Source: Burkholderiales bacterium
Lineage (GTDB): Bacteria > Pseudomonadota > Gammaproteobacteria > Burkholderiales > Thiobacteraceae
Assembly (NCBI GenBank): GCA_023511995.1
Contig: JAIMAL010000011.1
Location: 1 to 64,000, forward strand
Direction: 5' to 3'
DNA length: 64,000 nt
Positions within the stretch are counted from its first letter, which is position 1. Every line of letters starts with the position of its first letter. This document shows positions 28,117 to 36,474 of the stretch, one piece after another. The position numbers and the translations under genes were made by a program. The notes under the pieces are model-generated. The model did not search any database and was not told the origin of the DNA. It was given only the letters and a program-made list of their open reading frames with translations.

Positions 28117-28746
28117 ATGATGGACCATAACAAGATGGAACCGCAGGGGCTCGGTTATATCCCCATGGTGATCGAGCAGAGCGGGCGCGGGGAGCGGGCC
28201 TACGACATCTATTCGCGCCTGTTGCGGGAGCGGGTGGTGTTCCTCGTCGGCCCGGTCAACGAGCTGAGCGCCAATCTGGTGGTGGCGCAGCTTCTTTTCC
28301 TGGAATCGGAGAACCCGGACAAGGACATCTATCTCTACATCAACTCGCCGGGGGGTTCGGTGTCGGCGGGGCTGGCCATCTACGACACCATGCAGTTCAT
28401 CAAGCCGGACGTGTCCACCCTCTGCATCGGCCAGGCGGCCAGCATGGGCGCATTCCTGCTTGCGGCGGGCGCCAAGGGCAAGCGTTATTGCCTGCCCAAC
28501 TCGCGCACCATGATCCACCAGCCCATGGGAGGTTTCCAGGGTCAGGCCTCCGACATCGAGATCCACGCGCGGGAGATCCTCTATCTGCGTTCGCGCCTCA
28601 ATGAACTGCTGTCCAAACACACCGGCCAGCCCATCGAGGTGATCGAGCGGGACACCGATCGCGATTTCTTCATGAGCGCCGAACAATCGGTGGCCTATGG
28701 CCTCGTGGACAAAGTGCTTGTCAATAGGAACGAAAGTTCGGTTTAA
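28117..28746 (+). CDS. clpP: ATP-dependent Clp protease proteolytic subunit ClpP
   Basis: A 209-residue serine peptidase forming a 14-mer that degrades substrates passed by ClpX/ClpA. The catalytic Ser is in [14 protein letters not shown] and the His in [10 protein letters not shown]; the Asp lies further on. ATG 28117 follows GAGGAAC; ATG 28120 and 28135 are alternatives, since the short N-terminal propeptide is variable. It is 17 bases after tig and 31 before clpX. Confidence 0.96.
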   Translation: MMDHNKMEPQGLGYIPMVIEQSGRGERAYDIYSRLLRERVVFLVGPVNELSANLVVAQLLFLESENPDKDIYLYINSPGGSVSAGLAIYDTMQFIKPDVSTLCIGQAASMGAFLLAAGAKGKRYCLPNSRTMIHQPMGGFQGQASDIEIHAREILYLRSRLNELLSKHTGQPIEVIERDTDRDFFMSAEQSVAYGLVDKVLVNRNESSV

Positions 28747-28777
28747 TGTCTTCTCACCGTAGTCAAAGGGTCACGCC

Positions 28778-30034
28778 ATGAGCGACAAATCCGGAAACGA
28801 CAAGCTTCTCTACTGCTCTTTCTGCGGCAAAAGCCAGCATGAGGTGAGGAAGCTCATCGCGGGCCCGTCCGTTTTCATCTGCGACGAGTGCGTCGATCTG
28901 TGCAACGACATCATCCGCGAGGAGGTGCAGAACGAAAAAGCCGCCAAGGGCGGAGCCTCCGAGCTGCCGGTGCCGGCGGAGATTCGCAGCATCCTCGACC
29001 AGTATGTGATCGGCCAGGACTATGCGAAGAAAATTCTCTCGGTGGCCGTCTACAACCACTACAAGCGGCTGAAGACCGGTGCCAAGGCCGATGACGTGGA
29101 GCTGTCCAAGAGCAATATCCTGCTCATCGGTCCCACGGGTTCAGGCAAGACCCTGCTGGCGCAAACCCTGGCGCGCCTGCTCAATGTGCCTTTCGTCATG
29201 GCCGATGCCACCACCCTCACGGAAGCGGGGTATGTGGGCGAGGATGTGGAAAACATCATCCAGAAGCTCCTGCAGAAGTGCGACTACAACGTGGAGAAGG
29301 CGCAACAGGGCATCGTCTATATCGATGAGATCGACAAGATCTCGCGCAAGTCCGAAAACCCCTCCATCACCCGCGATGTCTCCGGGGAAGGGGTGCAGCA
29401 GGCGCTGCTCAAGCTGATCGAGGGGACCATCGCCTCGGTGCCCCCGCAGGGTGGGCGCAAGCATCCCAACCAGGAATTCGTTCAGGTGGACACCACCAAC
29501 ATTCTCTTCATCTGCGGCGGGGCTTTTGATGGTCTGGAGAAAATCATCCGCAACCGCTCGGAGAAGGGCGGGATCGGCTTCGGCGCCCAGGTGCAGAGCC
29601 GGCAGAACCGCAAGGCAATCGGCGAACTGTTGCGCACGGTCGAACCGGAGGACCTCATCAAGTACGGTCTGATCCCGGAGTTCGTCGGCCGTCTGCCGGT
29701 GGTGGCCACCCTGGAGGAACTGGACGAAAAAGCCCTGGTGCAGATTCTCACCGAACCGAAGAACGCCTTGGTGCGCCAGTACCAGAAGCTGTTCGCCATG
29801 GAGGGGGTGGAGCTGGAGTTCCGCGAGGAAGCGCTCACGGCCATCGCCAAACGCGCCCTGCAGCGCAAGACGGGGGCGCGGGGGCTGCGTTCCATCCTGG
29901 AACACGCCCTCCTCGACATCATGTTCGAGCTGCCCAGCAAGAAAGACGTCACCAAGGTGGTGGTGGACGAGGACGTCATCACCCACAACGCGCCGCCCAA
30001 GCTGATTTACGCCGACCAGCCGCGTGTGGCTTAA
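28778..30034 (+). CDS. clpX: ATP-dependent Clp protease ATP-binding subunit ClpX
   Basis: A 418-residue AAA+ unfoldase. The N-terminal zinc-binding domain has [11 protein letters not shown]...CDECVDLC; then Walker A GPTGSGKT, the GYVGEDVE pore loop, Walker [11 protein letters not shown], sensor and arginine-finger regions. ATG 28778. It delivers SsrA-tagged and other substrates to ClpP, encoded directly upstream. It is followed by a 208-base gap before lon. Confidence 0.97.
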   Translation: MSDKSGNDKLLYCSFCGKSQHEVRKLIAGPSVFICDECVDLCNDIIREEVQNEKAAKGGASELPVPAEIRSILDQYVIGQDYAKKILSVAVYNHYKRLKTGAKADDVELSKSNILLIGPTGSGKTLLAQTLARLLNVPFVMADATTLTEAGYVGEDVENIIQKLLQKCDYNVEKAQQGIVYIDEIDKISRKSENPSITRDVSGEGVQQALLKLIEGTIASVPPQGGRKHPNQEFVQVDTTNILFICGGAFDGLEKIIRNRSEKGGIGFGAQVQSRQNRKAIGELLRTVEPEDLIKYGLIPEFVGRLPVVATLEELDEKALVQILTEPKNALVRQYQKLFAMEGVELEFREEALTAIAKRALQRKTGARGLRSILEHALLDIMFELPSKKDVTKVVVDEDVITHNAPPKLIYADQPRVA

Positions 30035-30099
30035 GGGCCATCGGGTGGCAGGCCGCCGCCAGAGAGCGGGAGGCCCGGCCGGCGATGGAACCAATGGCG

Positions 30100-30131
30100 A
30101 AAAAAGGCGCCCAATTCAAAACATGGGCGCC
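30100..30131 (-). terminator. Minus-oriented terminator-like hairpin between clpX and lon
   Basis: GGCGCCCA (30106-30113) and TGGGCGCC (30124-30131) form an 8-bp stem. Six A at 30100-30105 read as six T after the stem on the minus strand. Both neighbouring genes are on the plus strand, so as a terminator it would only act on antisense transcripts. On the plus strand it has no T-run. Confidence 0.5.
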
Positions 30132-30179
30132 GCCCGGTGGACCCGGCCCACGGGGGCGTTGGCGCGGCCGACGGTGGGC

Positions 30180-30205
30180 CTTGAATTCCCCCTGCGCGCC
30201 CCCAT
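30180..30205 (+). promoter_or_regulatory. Heat-shock (sigma-32) type promoter of lon
   Basis: CTTGAA (30180-30185), 14-base spacer, CCCCAT (30200-30205), matching the sigma-32 consensus CTTGAA...CCCCAT. The lon ATG is 37 bases further on. Lon is a heat-shock protein in most proteobacteria, which fits. Confidence 0.72.
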
Positions 30206-30242
30206 CCCCGCAGCGTAGTCTTTTATTTACAGGTGGCCCAAG

Positions 30243-32666
30243 ATGAACACCCTACCCGAAACCCCGGCCGAACAGGTCACACTGCCCCTGCTGCCCCTGC
30301 GCGACGTGGTGGTCTATCCCCACATCGTCATCCCCCTGTTCGTGGGGCGCCCGAAATCTATCAAGGCGCTGGAAGTCGCCATGGAGACGGGCAAACACAT
30401 CCTGCTGGTGGCGCAGAAATCGGCCGCCAAGGACGAACCCTCCACCGATGATCTGCACCGGGTGGGCAGCGTGGCCAGCATCCTGCAGATGCTGAAACTG
30501 CCGGACGGCACGGTCAAGGTGCTGGTGGAAGGCAACGAACGTGCCGAAATTGTCCAGTTCCTCGACGAGAAGACGCATTTCGCCGCGCAGGCGATCGTGC
30601 GCAAAATCGAGACGCCGAACGACCATGAGACGCTGGCGCTCATGCGCAGCCTCTTTTCCGAATTCGAGCAGTACGTCAAGCTGAACAAAAAAATCCCGCC
30701 GGAGATTCTGACCTCCCTGGCGAGCATCGAGGACGCGGGCCGTCTGGCCGATACCATTGCCGCCCATCTGCCCATCAAGCTGGACCAGAAGCAACAGATT
30801 CTGGAGATGATGGATGTGCGGGCGCGGCTCGAGCATCTGTTCACCCTTTTGTCTGCCGAGATCGACATTCTCCAGGTGGAAAAACGCATCCGCGGCCGGG
30901 TGAAGCGGCAGATGGAGAAAAGCCAGCGGGAGTACTACCTCAACGAACAGGTCAAGGCCATCCAGAAAGAGCTTGGCGAACTGGAAGAGGGGGCCGACCT
31001 CGACGAGCTGGAAAAGCGCATCAAGGCGGCGCGTATGCCGAAGGAGGCGCACAACAAGGCCATGGCCGAGCTGAAAAAGCTGCGCCTGATGTCGCCCATG
31101 TCGGCGGAAGCCACCGTGGTGCGTAACTACATCGAGACGCTGGTGAGCCTGCCCTGGCGCAAGAAGACCAAGATCAGCAACGATCTGAAGAAGGCCGAGG
31201 AGATCCTCGAGCAGGATCATTATGGCCTCGAGCGGGTCAAGGAGCGCATCATCGAGTATCTGGCGGTGCAGCAGCGGGTAGACAAGCTGAAAGCCCCCAT
31301 CCTCTGCCTGGTGGGGCCTCCCGGCGTGGGCAAGACCTCCCTCGGACAATCCATCGCCAAGGCCACCAATCGCAAGTTCGTGCGCATGGCCCTGGGCGGC
31401 GTGCGCGACGAGGCGGAGATTCGCGGCCATCGCCGCACCTATATCGGGGCCATGCCGGGCAAGATTCTGCAGAGCATGGCCAAGGTGGGGGTGCGCAATC
31501 CCCTGTTCCTCCTCGATGAAGTGGACAAGATGGGCATGGACTTCCGCGGCGATCCCTCCTCGGCGCTGCTGGAGGTGTTGGATCCGGAGCAGAATCACAC
31601 CTTCGTCGATCACTACGTGGAGGTGGAATACGATCTTTCCGATGTGATGTTCGTGGCGACGGCCAACTCGCTCAACATCCCGGCTCCCCTGCTGGATCGG
31701 ATGGAAGTCATCCGCCTCGCCGGTTACACGGAGGATGAGAAGATCAACATCGCCACGCGCTACCTGTTGCCTAAGCAGATGCGGACCCATGGGCTGAAGC
31801 CGGAGGAAATCAACGTCACGCAAAGCGCGATCCGCGACATCATCCGCTATTACACGCGGGAAGCCGGCGTGCGCGGGCTGGAGCGGGAAATTGCCAAGAT
31901 TTGCCGCAAGGTGGTGAAAAGCCTGCTCGTGGAGAAGAAACAGCGCCGGGTGACCATCACCTCGCGTAACCTGGAGCATTACCTGGGCGTGCGCCGCTTC
32001 ACCTACGGCATGGCGGAAAAAACCAACCAGGTGGGGCAGGTCACGGGTCTGGCCTGGACCGAGGTGGGCGGCGAGCTGCTCACCATCGAGGCGGTGCGTC
32101 TGCCGGGCAAGGGCAAGACCATCACCACCGGAAAGCTGGGCGAGGTGATGCAGGAATCCATCCAGGCGGCCCTCTCGGTCGTGCGCAGCCGCGCCGCGCG
32201 CTTGGGCATTCCCGTGGATTTCTACCAGAACAATGACATCCACATCCACCTGCCGGAGGGCGCCACGCCCAAGGATGGTCCCAGCGCGGGCATTGCCATC
32301 TGCACTGCCCTGGTGTCGGTGCTGACGGGGATTCCGGTGCGTGCGGATGTCGCCATGACCGGGGAGATCACCCTGCGCGGCGAAGTCCTGCCCATTGGCG
32401 GCCTCAAGGAGAAGCTTTTGGCGGCGCATCGGGGCGGCATCAAGACGGTCTTGATCCCCGAGGAGAACGTCAAGGATCTGGTGGAGATTCCGGACAATGT
32501 GAAGAACCGCCTCGACATCCAGCCCGTGCGCTGGATTGATCAGGTCCTCGACATCGCCCTGGAGCGCAAGCCCATGCCTTTGCCGGAGGAAACACCGGCG
32601 CCGGCGGTGCCAGCGGTGGGCCAGGCGGAGAGCAAGGTGGAGGCCGACGCCATCATCAAGCATTGA
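30243..32666 (+). CDS. lon: ATP-dependent protease Lon
   Basis: An 807-residue AAA+ serine protease that removes damaged and regulatory proteins. It has an N-terminal substrate-binding LON domain ([20 protein letters not shown]), a coiled-coil middle, Walker [10 protein letters not shown], Walker [11 protein letters not shown] and the protease domain with the Ser-Lys dyad in [11 protein letters not shown] and the [14 protein letters not shown] region. ATG 30243. A sigma-32-like promoter precedes it and a strong terminator follows, so it can be transcribed apart from clpX. Confidence 0.97.
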   Translation: MNTLPETPAEQVTLPLLPLRDVVVYPHIVIPLFVGRPKSIKALEVAMETGKHILLVAQKSAAKDEPSTDDLHRVGSVASILQMLKLPDGTVKVLVEGNERAEIVQFLDEKTHFAAQAIVRKIETPNDHETLALMRSLFSEFEQYVKLNKKIPPEILTSLASIEDAGRLADTIAAHLPIKLDQKQQILEMMDVRARLEHLFTLLSAEIDILQVEKRIRGRVKRQMEKSQREYYLNEQVKAIQKELGELEEGADLDELEKRIKAARMPKEAHNKAMAELKKLRLMSPMSAEATVVRNYIETLVSLPWRKKTKISNDLKKAEEILEQDHYGLERVKERIIEYLAVQQRVDKLKAPILCLVGPPGVGKTSLGQSIAKATNRKFVRMALGGVRDEAEIRGHRRTYIGAMPGKILQSMAKVGVRNPLFLLDEVDKMGMDFRGDPSSALLEVLDPEQNHTFVDHYVEVEYDLSDVMFVATANSLNIPAPLLDRMEVIRLAGYTEDEKINIATRYLLPKQMRTHGLKPEEINVTQSAIRDIIRYYTREAGVRGLEREIAKICRKVVKSLLVEKKQRRVTITSRNLEHYLGVRRFTYGMAEKTNQVGQVTGLAWTEVGGELLTIEAVRLPGKGKTITTGKLGEVMQESIQAALSVVRSRAARLGIPVDFYQNNDIHIHLPEGATPKDGPSAGIAICTALVSVLTGIPVRADVAMTGEITLRGEVLPIGGLKEKLLAAHRGGIKTVLIPEENVKDLVEIPDNVKNRLDIQPVRWIDQVLDIALERKPMPLPEETPAPAVPAVGQAESKVEADAIIKH

Positions 32667-32692
32667 CCGTGCCCGCGGCAGGCGGGAAGCCG

Positions 32693-32724
32693 AAAAAATG
32701 GGCGCGCGGGCGCCCATTTTTTTT
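32693..32724. terminator. Bidirectional terminator after lon
   Basis: ATGGGCGC (32698-32705), loop GCGG, GCGCCCAT (32710-32717), with an A-run before and a T-run after. It can act on both strands. The stem core is the same ATGGGCG/CGCCCAT as in the rimP leader hairpin. Confidence 0.88.
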
Positions 32725-32815
32725 GGTGGCAGGCGGCCTTGGCGCACCGTTTTGAGGCAGCGCGTGAAGTTTTCGGCGATGCCTCATGGGAGCGCGCAAC
32801 AGCAGGCGAATTGCC

Positions 32816-32845
32816 TTGACACCCCATTTTCCACGCTGCTATAAA
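32816..32845 (+). promoter_or_regulatory. Sigma-70 promoter of hupB
   Basis: TTGACA (32816-32821), 18-base spacer, TATAAA (32840-32845). The -35 is consensus. The start codon is 57 bases downstream. Confidence 0.72.
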
Positions 32846-32902
32846 GCGCTTTGCAGTCAGCCACACTCCTGCCACACCAAATCAAACGAAAGGGGACTTC
32901 AC

Positions 32903-33175
32903 GTGAACAAATCCGAACTCATCGAAGCGATCGCCAAAAATGCCGATCTGTCCAAAGCCGCCGCGGGCCGTGCTCTGGACGCCGTGTTGGCCGCCGTGCA
33001 GCAGAGCCTGAAGAAGGGTAACGCCGTGACACTAGTGGGGTTTGGCACCTTCTATGTGGGTAAGCGCGCAGCGCGGACCGGCCGCAATCCCCGCACCGGT
33101 GCCACCATCAAGATCAAAGCCGCCAAGGTGCCGAAATTCCGTGCTGGCAAAGCGCTGAAAGATGCGATAAACTAA
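32903..33175 (+). CDS. hupB: DNA-binding protein HU-beta
   Basis: A 90-residue nucleoid protein. The family signature [21 protein letters not shown] and the dimerisation helices ([20 protein letters not shown]) are present. The start is GTG 32903 behind GAAAGGGGA. It has its own strong promoter, consistent with an abundant protein, and follows lon as in many proteobacteria. Confidence 0.95.
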   Translation: MNKSELIEAIAKNADLSKAAAGRALDAVLAAVQQSLKKGNAVTLVGFGTFYVGKRAARTGRNPRTGATIKIKAAKVPKFRAGKALKDAIN

Positions 33176-33272
33176 CGCGCTTTGGGTGAGGGGTCACCGG
33201 GGCAGTTTTCCGTGATCCCGGCCCGCTGAGCACCGGGCTGCCGCCGTCTGCGGGAGGAAAGTCGGGCAGGGT

Positions 33273-33437
33273 GTCCGGCCGCAAGCCGCGCTGCGGTGAG
33301 CCGGGTCGCGACGGGGTGCTCAAACCGGGTGCTTAGCTCAGCTGGTAGAGCGTCGCCCTTACAAGGCGAATGTCGGCGGTTCGATCCCGTCAGCACCCAC
33401 CAGCGCAGCCGAACAGATGTTGCGGTCCGGCCGCAAG
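33273..33437 (+). repeat. 13-base direct repeat flanking tRNA-Val
   Basis: GTCCGGCCGCAAG occurs at 33273-33285 and again at 33425-33437, on either side of tRNA-Val (33327-33402). In each copy a GCCGG about 15-20 bases downstream can pair with the CCGGC in the repeat, so each copy may fold into a hairpin. Possibly processing or termination elements; function unknown. Confidence 0.5.
33327..33402 (+). tRNA. tRNA-Val (anticodon TAC)
   Basis: Acceptor GGGTGCT/AGCACCC, anticodon stem TCGCC/GGCGA with loop CTTACAA (anticodon TAC), standard D and T arms, encoded ACCA. Confidence 0.96.
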
Positions 33438-33470
33438 GCGGCTGGGCGGCAGCCGGATGTAACAGTTTCA

Positions 33471-33547
33471 GGAGTGGTAGTTCAGTCGGTTAGAATACCG
33501 GCCTGTCACGCCGGGGGTCGCGGGTTCGAGTCCCGTCCACTCCGCCA
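33471..33547 (+). tRNA. tRNA-Asp (anticodon GTC)
   Basis: Acceptor GGAGTGG/CCACTCC, anticodon stem CCGGC/GCCGG with loop CTGTCAC (anticodon GTC), T arm CGGG/CCCG, encoded GCCA. It lies 68 bases after tRNA-Val and before an intrinsic terminator, so both tRNAs probably share one transcript. Confidence 0.96.
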
Positions 33548-33550
33548 GAC

Positions 33551-33576
33551 AAGGGCGAGCTCGTCTCGCCCTTTTT
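33551..33576 (+). terminator. Terminator after tRNA-Asp
   Basis: Nine-bp stem AAGGGCGAG/CTCGCCCTT (33551-33559 with 33565-33573), 5-base loop and T-run. Confidence 0.88.
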
Positions 33577-33617
33577 CATTGCTGCGCCAGCCAGGGCGCG
33601 GCCACGGGATGTGAGCG

Positions 33618-35519
33618 ATGCTGTCGGAAACCATTCACGAGCGCATGAAGGGCTGGTTCGCCCGGATTCTGCTGGGCCTGATCATCATTTCCTTTGCCCT
33701 TTTCGGGGTCGATGCGTATTTCCGCGGGACCGGGGGCCAGCAGTGGGTGGCGGAGGTGAATGGCGAAAAAATCCCCGCCCTGGAGTTCGAGGACAGGCTT
33801 AAGCGGGAACAGGCCCGCCTGCGGGAGATGGGGGTGCGGGATCCGGCGGAGCTCGAATCCGCGAAGCTCCGCCAACAGGTGCTGGACGAGCTCATCCGCG
33901 AACGGGTGTTGTTCCAGGCGGCGCTGGCGCGGGGTTATGACCTGCCGCCGCAGGCGGTGCTAGCCCGGCTTGCCCAGGAGCCCGCCTTTCAGGAAAACGG
34001 CCAGTTCTCGGAGCAGCGCCTGCAGGCTTTCCTTGCCCAGCGTGGTCTGTCCCGGGCGCAGCTCGTCCAGATGCTGCGCCAGGACGCCCTGATCAATCAC
34101 ATGATGAGCGTGGCGGTGGCCTCCGCCCTCGTGCCCCAGGAACCTGCCGGCCGCCTGGCGCGCGCCCTGGCGGAGACGCGCGAGGTGAGCCGGGCTTTCC
34201 TGGCGGCGGAGGCGGTGCTGCCCGAGGTGAAGGTGAGCGAGGCGGAGATCGAGGCGTACTACCGCGCCCGTCCGGAACTGTCCCGTGTCCCCGAGCAGGC
34301 GCGGGTGGCCTATGTCGTTTTCTCCCCGGAGGCGCTGCTGCCCGGCATCGAGCTCGACGAGGCGGCGATCAAGGCGTACTACCAGCGCCATGCGGCGGAA
34401 TTTGCCGAACCGGAGCGCAGACGTCTGTCCCACATTCTGCTCAGGCTGCGTCCGGATGCGCCGCCCGCCGAGGTGGAAGCGGCGCAGAAAAAAGCGGAAG
34501 CCATCCTGCAGGAGGTGCGGGCCGCTCCCGGACGCTTCAGTGAGCTGGCGAAACAATACTCCGCCGATCCTTCCAGTGCCCAGCGGGGAGGGGACCTCGG
34601 CTGGATCACGGCCGGTGCCCTCTTTCCCGAAGTGGAGCGCGAGGCCTTTGCCCTGAAGCAGGGCGCCATCGGCGGTCCGGTGCGCTCGCCGGCGGGCCTG
34701 CACATCATCATGGTGACGGCGGTGGAACCGGCACGCAGCCGTCCCTTCGAGGCGGTGCGGCAGCAGGTGGCGGAAGCGGCGCGACGGGACGCGGCCATGC
34801 GACGCTTCAGCGAGGAAGCGGAAAAATTCTCCGATCTGGTCTATGCCCAGTTCCAGTCCCTGGAGCCGGCGGCAAAACAGTACAACCTGAAAATCCAGGT
34901 TACCGGCTGGCTTCCCCGCGCGGGGCAAAGCCCACCGCCCTTCGACAATGAGCGCCTGCGCGCGGCCGTCTTTGCCGATGAAGCGGTCCGGCAGCAACGC
35001 AACACGGAAGCCATCGAGGTGGCCCCCAACACCCTGGTGGCGGCCCGCGTGCTCGAATACCGGCCGGCGGGCCAGCGCAGCCTTGGCGAAGTGCGCGGCG
35101 AGATCGAGCTGATCATCAAGCGGGAGCAGGCCCTCAAACGGGTGCACGAACGGGGCCAGGCGCTGCTGGAACGGCTGCGCAAGGGGGAGAGTGTGGCGGG
35201 ATTGAGCTTCGATGCGCCGCGCCTTCTCGATCGGCGGGGGGCCGAGGGCTTCGATGCCGATGCGGTGCGGGCCGTGTTCGCCGCCCGCGCCGAGCCGCTG
35301 CCATCCTATGCGGGACAGGCGAGGCGGGACGGCTTTGCCATTTACCGCATCTCCCGGGTGACGGTGGACGATGACCGTCTGCGTCAAACGCAGAATATCG
35401 CCCCGGCACTCCTTCAGCGCGCGCAGGCCTCCCTCATCGCGCAGGCCTATGCAGAGAGCCTGCGCAGCCAGGCGAAGGTGGAGATTCGCAAGGCGGTGCT
35501 GGAAAAAAGCGAGCGGTAA
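33618..35519 (+). CDS. ppiD: Peptidyl-prolyl cis-trans isomerase PpiD
   Basis: A 633-residue periplasmic folding factor held by an N-terminal helix (about residues 14-34: FARILLGLIIISFALFGVDA). A SurA-like N-terminal chaperone region follows, with a parvulin-type rotamase domain in the middle (RRLSHILLRLRP, FSELAKQYSADPSS, GGDLGWIT, GPVRSPAGLHIIMV) and a second SurA-like part. ATG 33618 gives MLSETIHERMKGWFARILL, the usual PpiD start. It follows hupB, as in many proteobacteria, with two tRNAs between. Confidence 0.92.
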   Translation: MLSETIHERMKGWFARILLGLIIISFALFGVDAYFRGTGGQQWVAEVNGEKIPALEFEDRLKREQARLREMGVRDPAELESAKLRQQVLDELIRERVLFQAALARGYDLPPQAVLARLAQEPAFQENGQFSEQRLQAFLAQRGLSRAQLVQMLRQDALINHMMSVAVASALVPQEPAGRLARALAETREVSRAFLAAEAVLPEVKVSEAEIEAYYRARPELSRVPEQARVAYVVFSPEALLPGIELDEAAIKAYYQRHAAEFAEPERRRLSHILLRLRPDAPPAEVEAAQKKAEAILQEVRAAPGRFSELAKQYSADPSSAQRGGDLGWITAGALFPEVEREAFALKQGAIGGPVRSPAGLHIIMVTAVEPARSRPFEAVRQQVAEAARRDAAMRRFSEEAEKFSDLVYAQFQSLEPAAKQYNLKIQVTGWLPRAGQSPPPFDNERLRAAVFADEAVRQQRNTEAIEVAPNTLVAARVLEYRPAGQRSLGEVRGEIELIIKREQALKRVHERGQALLERLRKGESVAGLSFDAPRLLDRRGAEGFDADAVRAVFAARAEPLPSYAGQARRDGFAIYRISRVTVDDDRLRQTQNIAPALLQRAQASLIAQAYAESLRSQAKVEIRKAVLEKSER

Positions 35520-35602
35520 GACTCGCCAGAAGAAGAGAGAAGAGCATCTTTTGGCCCGGGAAGGGGCGGCGCCGGTGGTTTCCTGGCGGCCGCCTGAAGC
35601 GC

Positions 35603-36382
35603 TCAGCCCGCGCCGACGGTGGTGTTGAAGCCGGCATCCACGTAGGTGATCTCACCGGTGATGCCCGAGGCCAGGTCGCTCAGGAGGAAGGCGGCGGCAT
35701 TGCCCACTTCCTCGATGGTCACGTTGCGCCGCAGTGGGGCATTGCGTTCCACATGTTCCAGGATTTTGTGGAAATCGGTGATGCCGGAGGCGGCCAGGGT
35801 CTTGATGGGGCCGGCGGAGATGGCGTTGACGCGAATCCCCTTCGGCCCCAGGCTTTGCGCCAAATAATAGACGCTGGATTCCAGGCTGGCCTTGGCCAGC
35901 CCCATGACGTTGTAGTTGGCGACCGAACGCACCGCGCCCAGATAGGTGAGGGTGAGCAATGCGGCCTTTCGCCCTTCCATCAGGGGCAGGGCGGCCTTCG
36001 CCAGCGCGGTGAAGCTGTAGGCGCTAATGTCATGGGCGATGCGGAAATATTCCCGGTTCACCGAGCTTAAATAATCGCCGGACAAAGCCTGTTTCGGTAC
36101 GAAGGCGATGGAGTGCACCACGCCATCCAATCCGTCCCAGTGCTGGCCGAGGCTGGCGAAGGCCTGTTCGATCTGGTCATCGGAGGCCACGTCCATTTCG
36201 AAGACCAGGCGCGTGCCGAATTCCTCCGCCAGTCCCAGGACGCGTTCCCGGGTGCGCTCGCCCTGGTAGGTGAAGGCAAGTTCTGCTCCCTCCCGTTGAC
36301 AGGCCTTGGCGATGCCGTAGGCAATGGAACGGTTGGAGAGCATGCCGGTGATGAGAATGCGTTTGCCTGCGAGGAATCCCAT
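35603..36382 (-). CDS. fabI: Enoyl-[acyl-carrier-protein] reductase (NADH) FabI
   Basis: A 259-residue SDR-type enzyme that performs the last reduction of each fatty-acid elongation cycle. It starts [22 protein letters not shown], with the FabI-type cofactor motif, and has the Tyr-x6-Tyr-x9-Lys-like catalytic set in [22 protein letters not shown]. The terminal [10 protein letters not shown] is typical. ATG 36382. It stands alone on the minus strand, convergent with ppiD and divergent from the transporter operon. Confidence 0.95.
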   Translation of the reverse strand: MGFLAGKRILITGMLSNRSIAYGIAKACQREGAELAFTYQGERTRERVLGLAEEFGTRLVFEMDVASDDQIEQAFASLGQHWDGLDGVVHSIAFVPKQALSGDYLSSVNREYFRIAHDISAYSFTALAKAALPLMEGRKAALLTLTYLGAVRSVANYNVMGLAKASLESSVYYLAQSLGPKGIRVNAISAGPIKTLAASGITDFHKILEHVERNAPLRRNVTIEEVGNAAAFLLSDLASGITGEITYVDAGFNTTVGAG

Positions 36383-36413
36383 GGCGCGTCCTTATGTCGT
36401 TTGCGGATGCGCG

Positions 36414-36419
36414 ATTATA
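36414..36419 (-). promoter_or_regulatory. Candidate -10 box of fabI
   Basis: Consensus TATAAT on the minus strand, 31 bases before the fabI start codon. No convincing -35 box is seen, so an activator may be needed, or the promoter may lie elsewhere. Confidence 0.4.
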
Positions 36420-36474
36420 AGGGATCGGGGACATTCATCGTAGGCGTCCCTCAAATGGGCTACACTTGGACGCC

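Noticed and set aside
33250-33285. GGAGGAAAGTCGGGC resembles the P4 core of RNase P RNA.
   Set aside because: One C of the motif is missing and only 151 bases lie between hupB and tRNA-Val, too short for RNase P RNA. No matching second half was found.
36461-36466. TACACT as -10 box of the peptide-transporter operon.
   Set aside because: It would place the transcription start at the start codon, and no -35 box fits; evidence is too thin.
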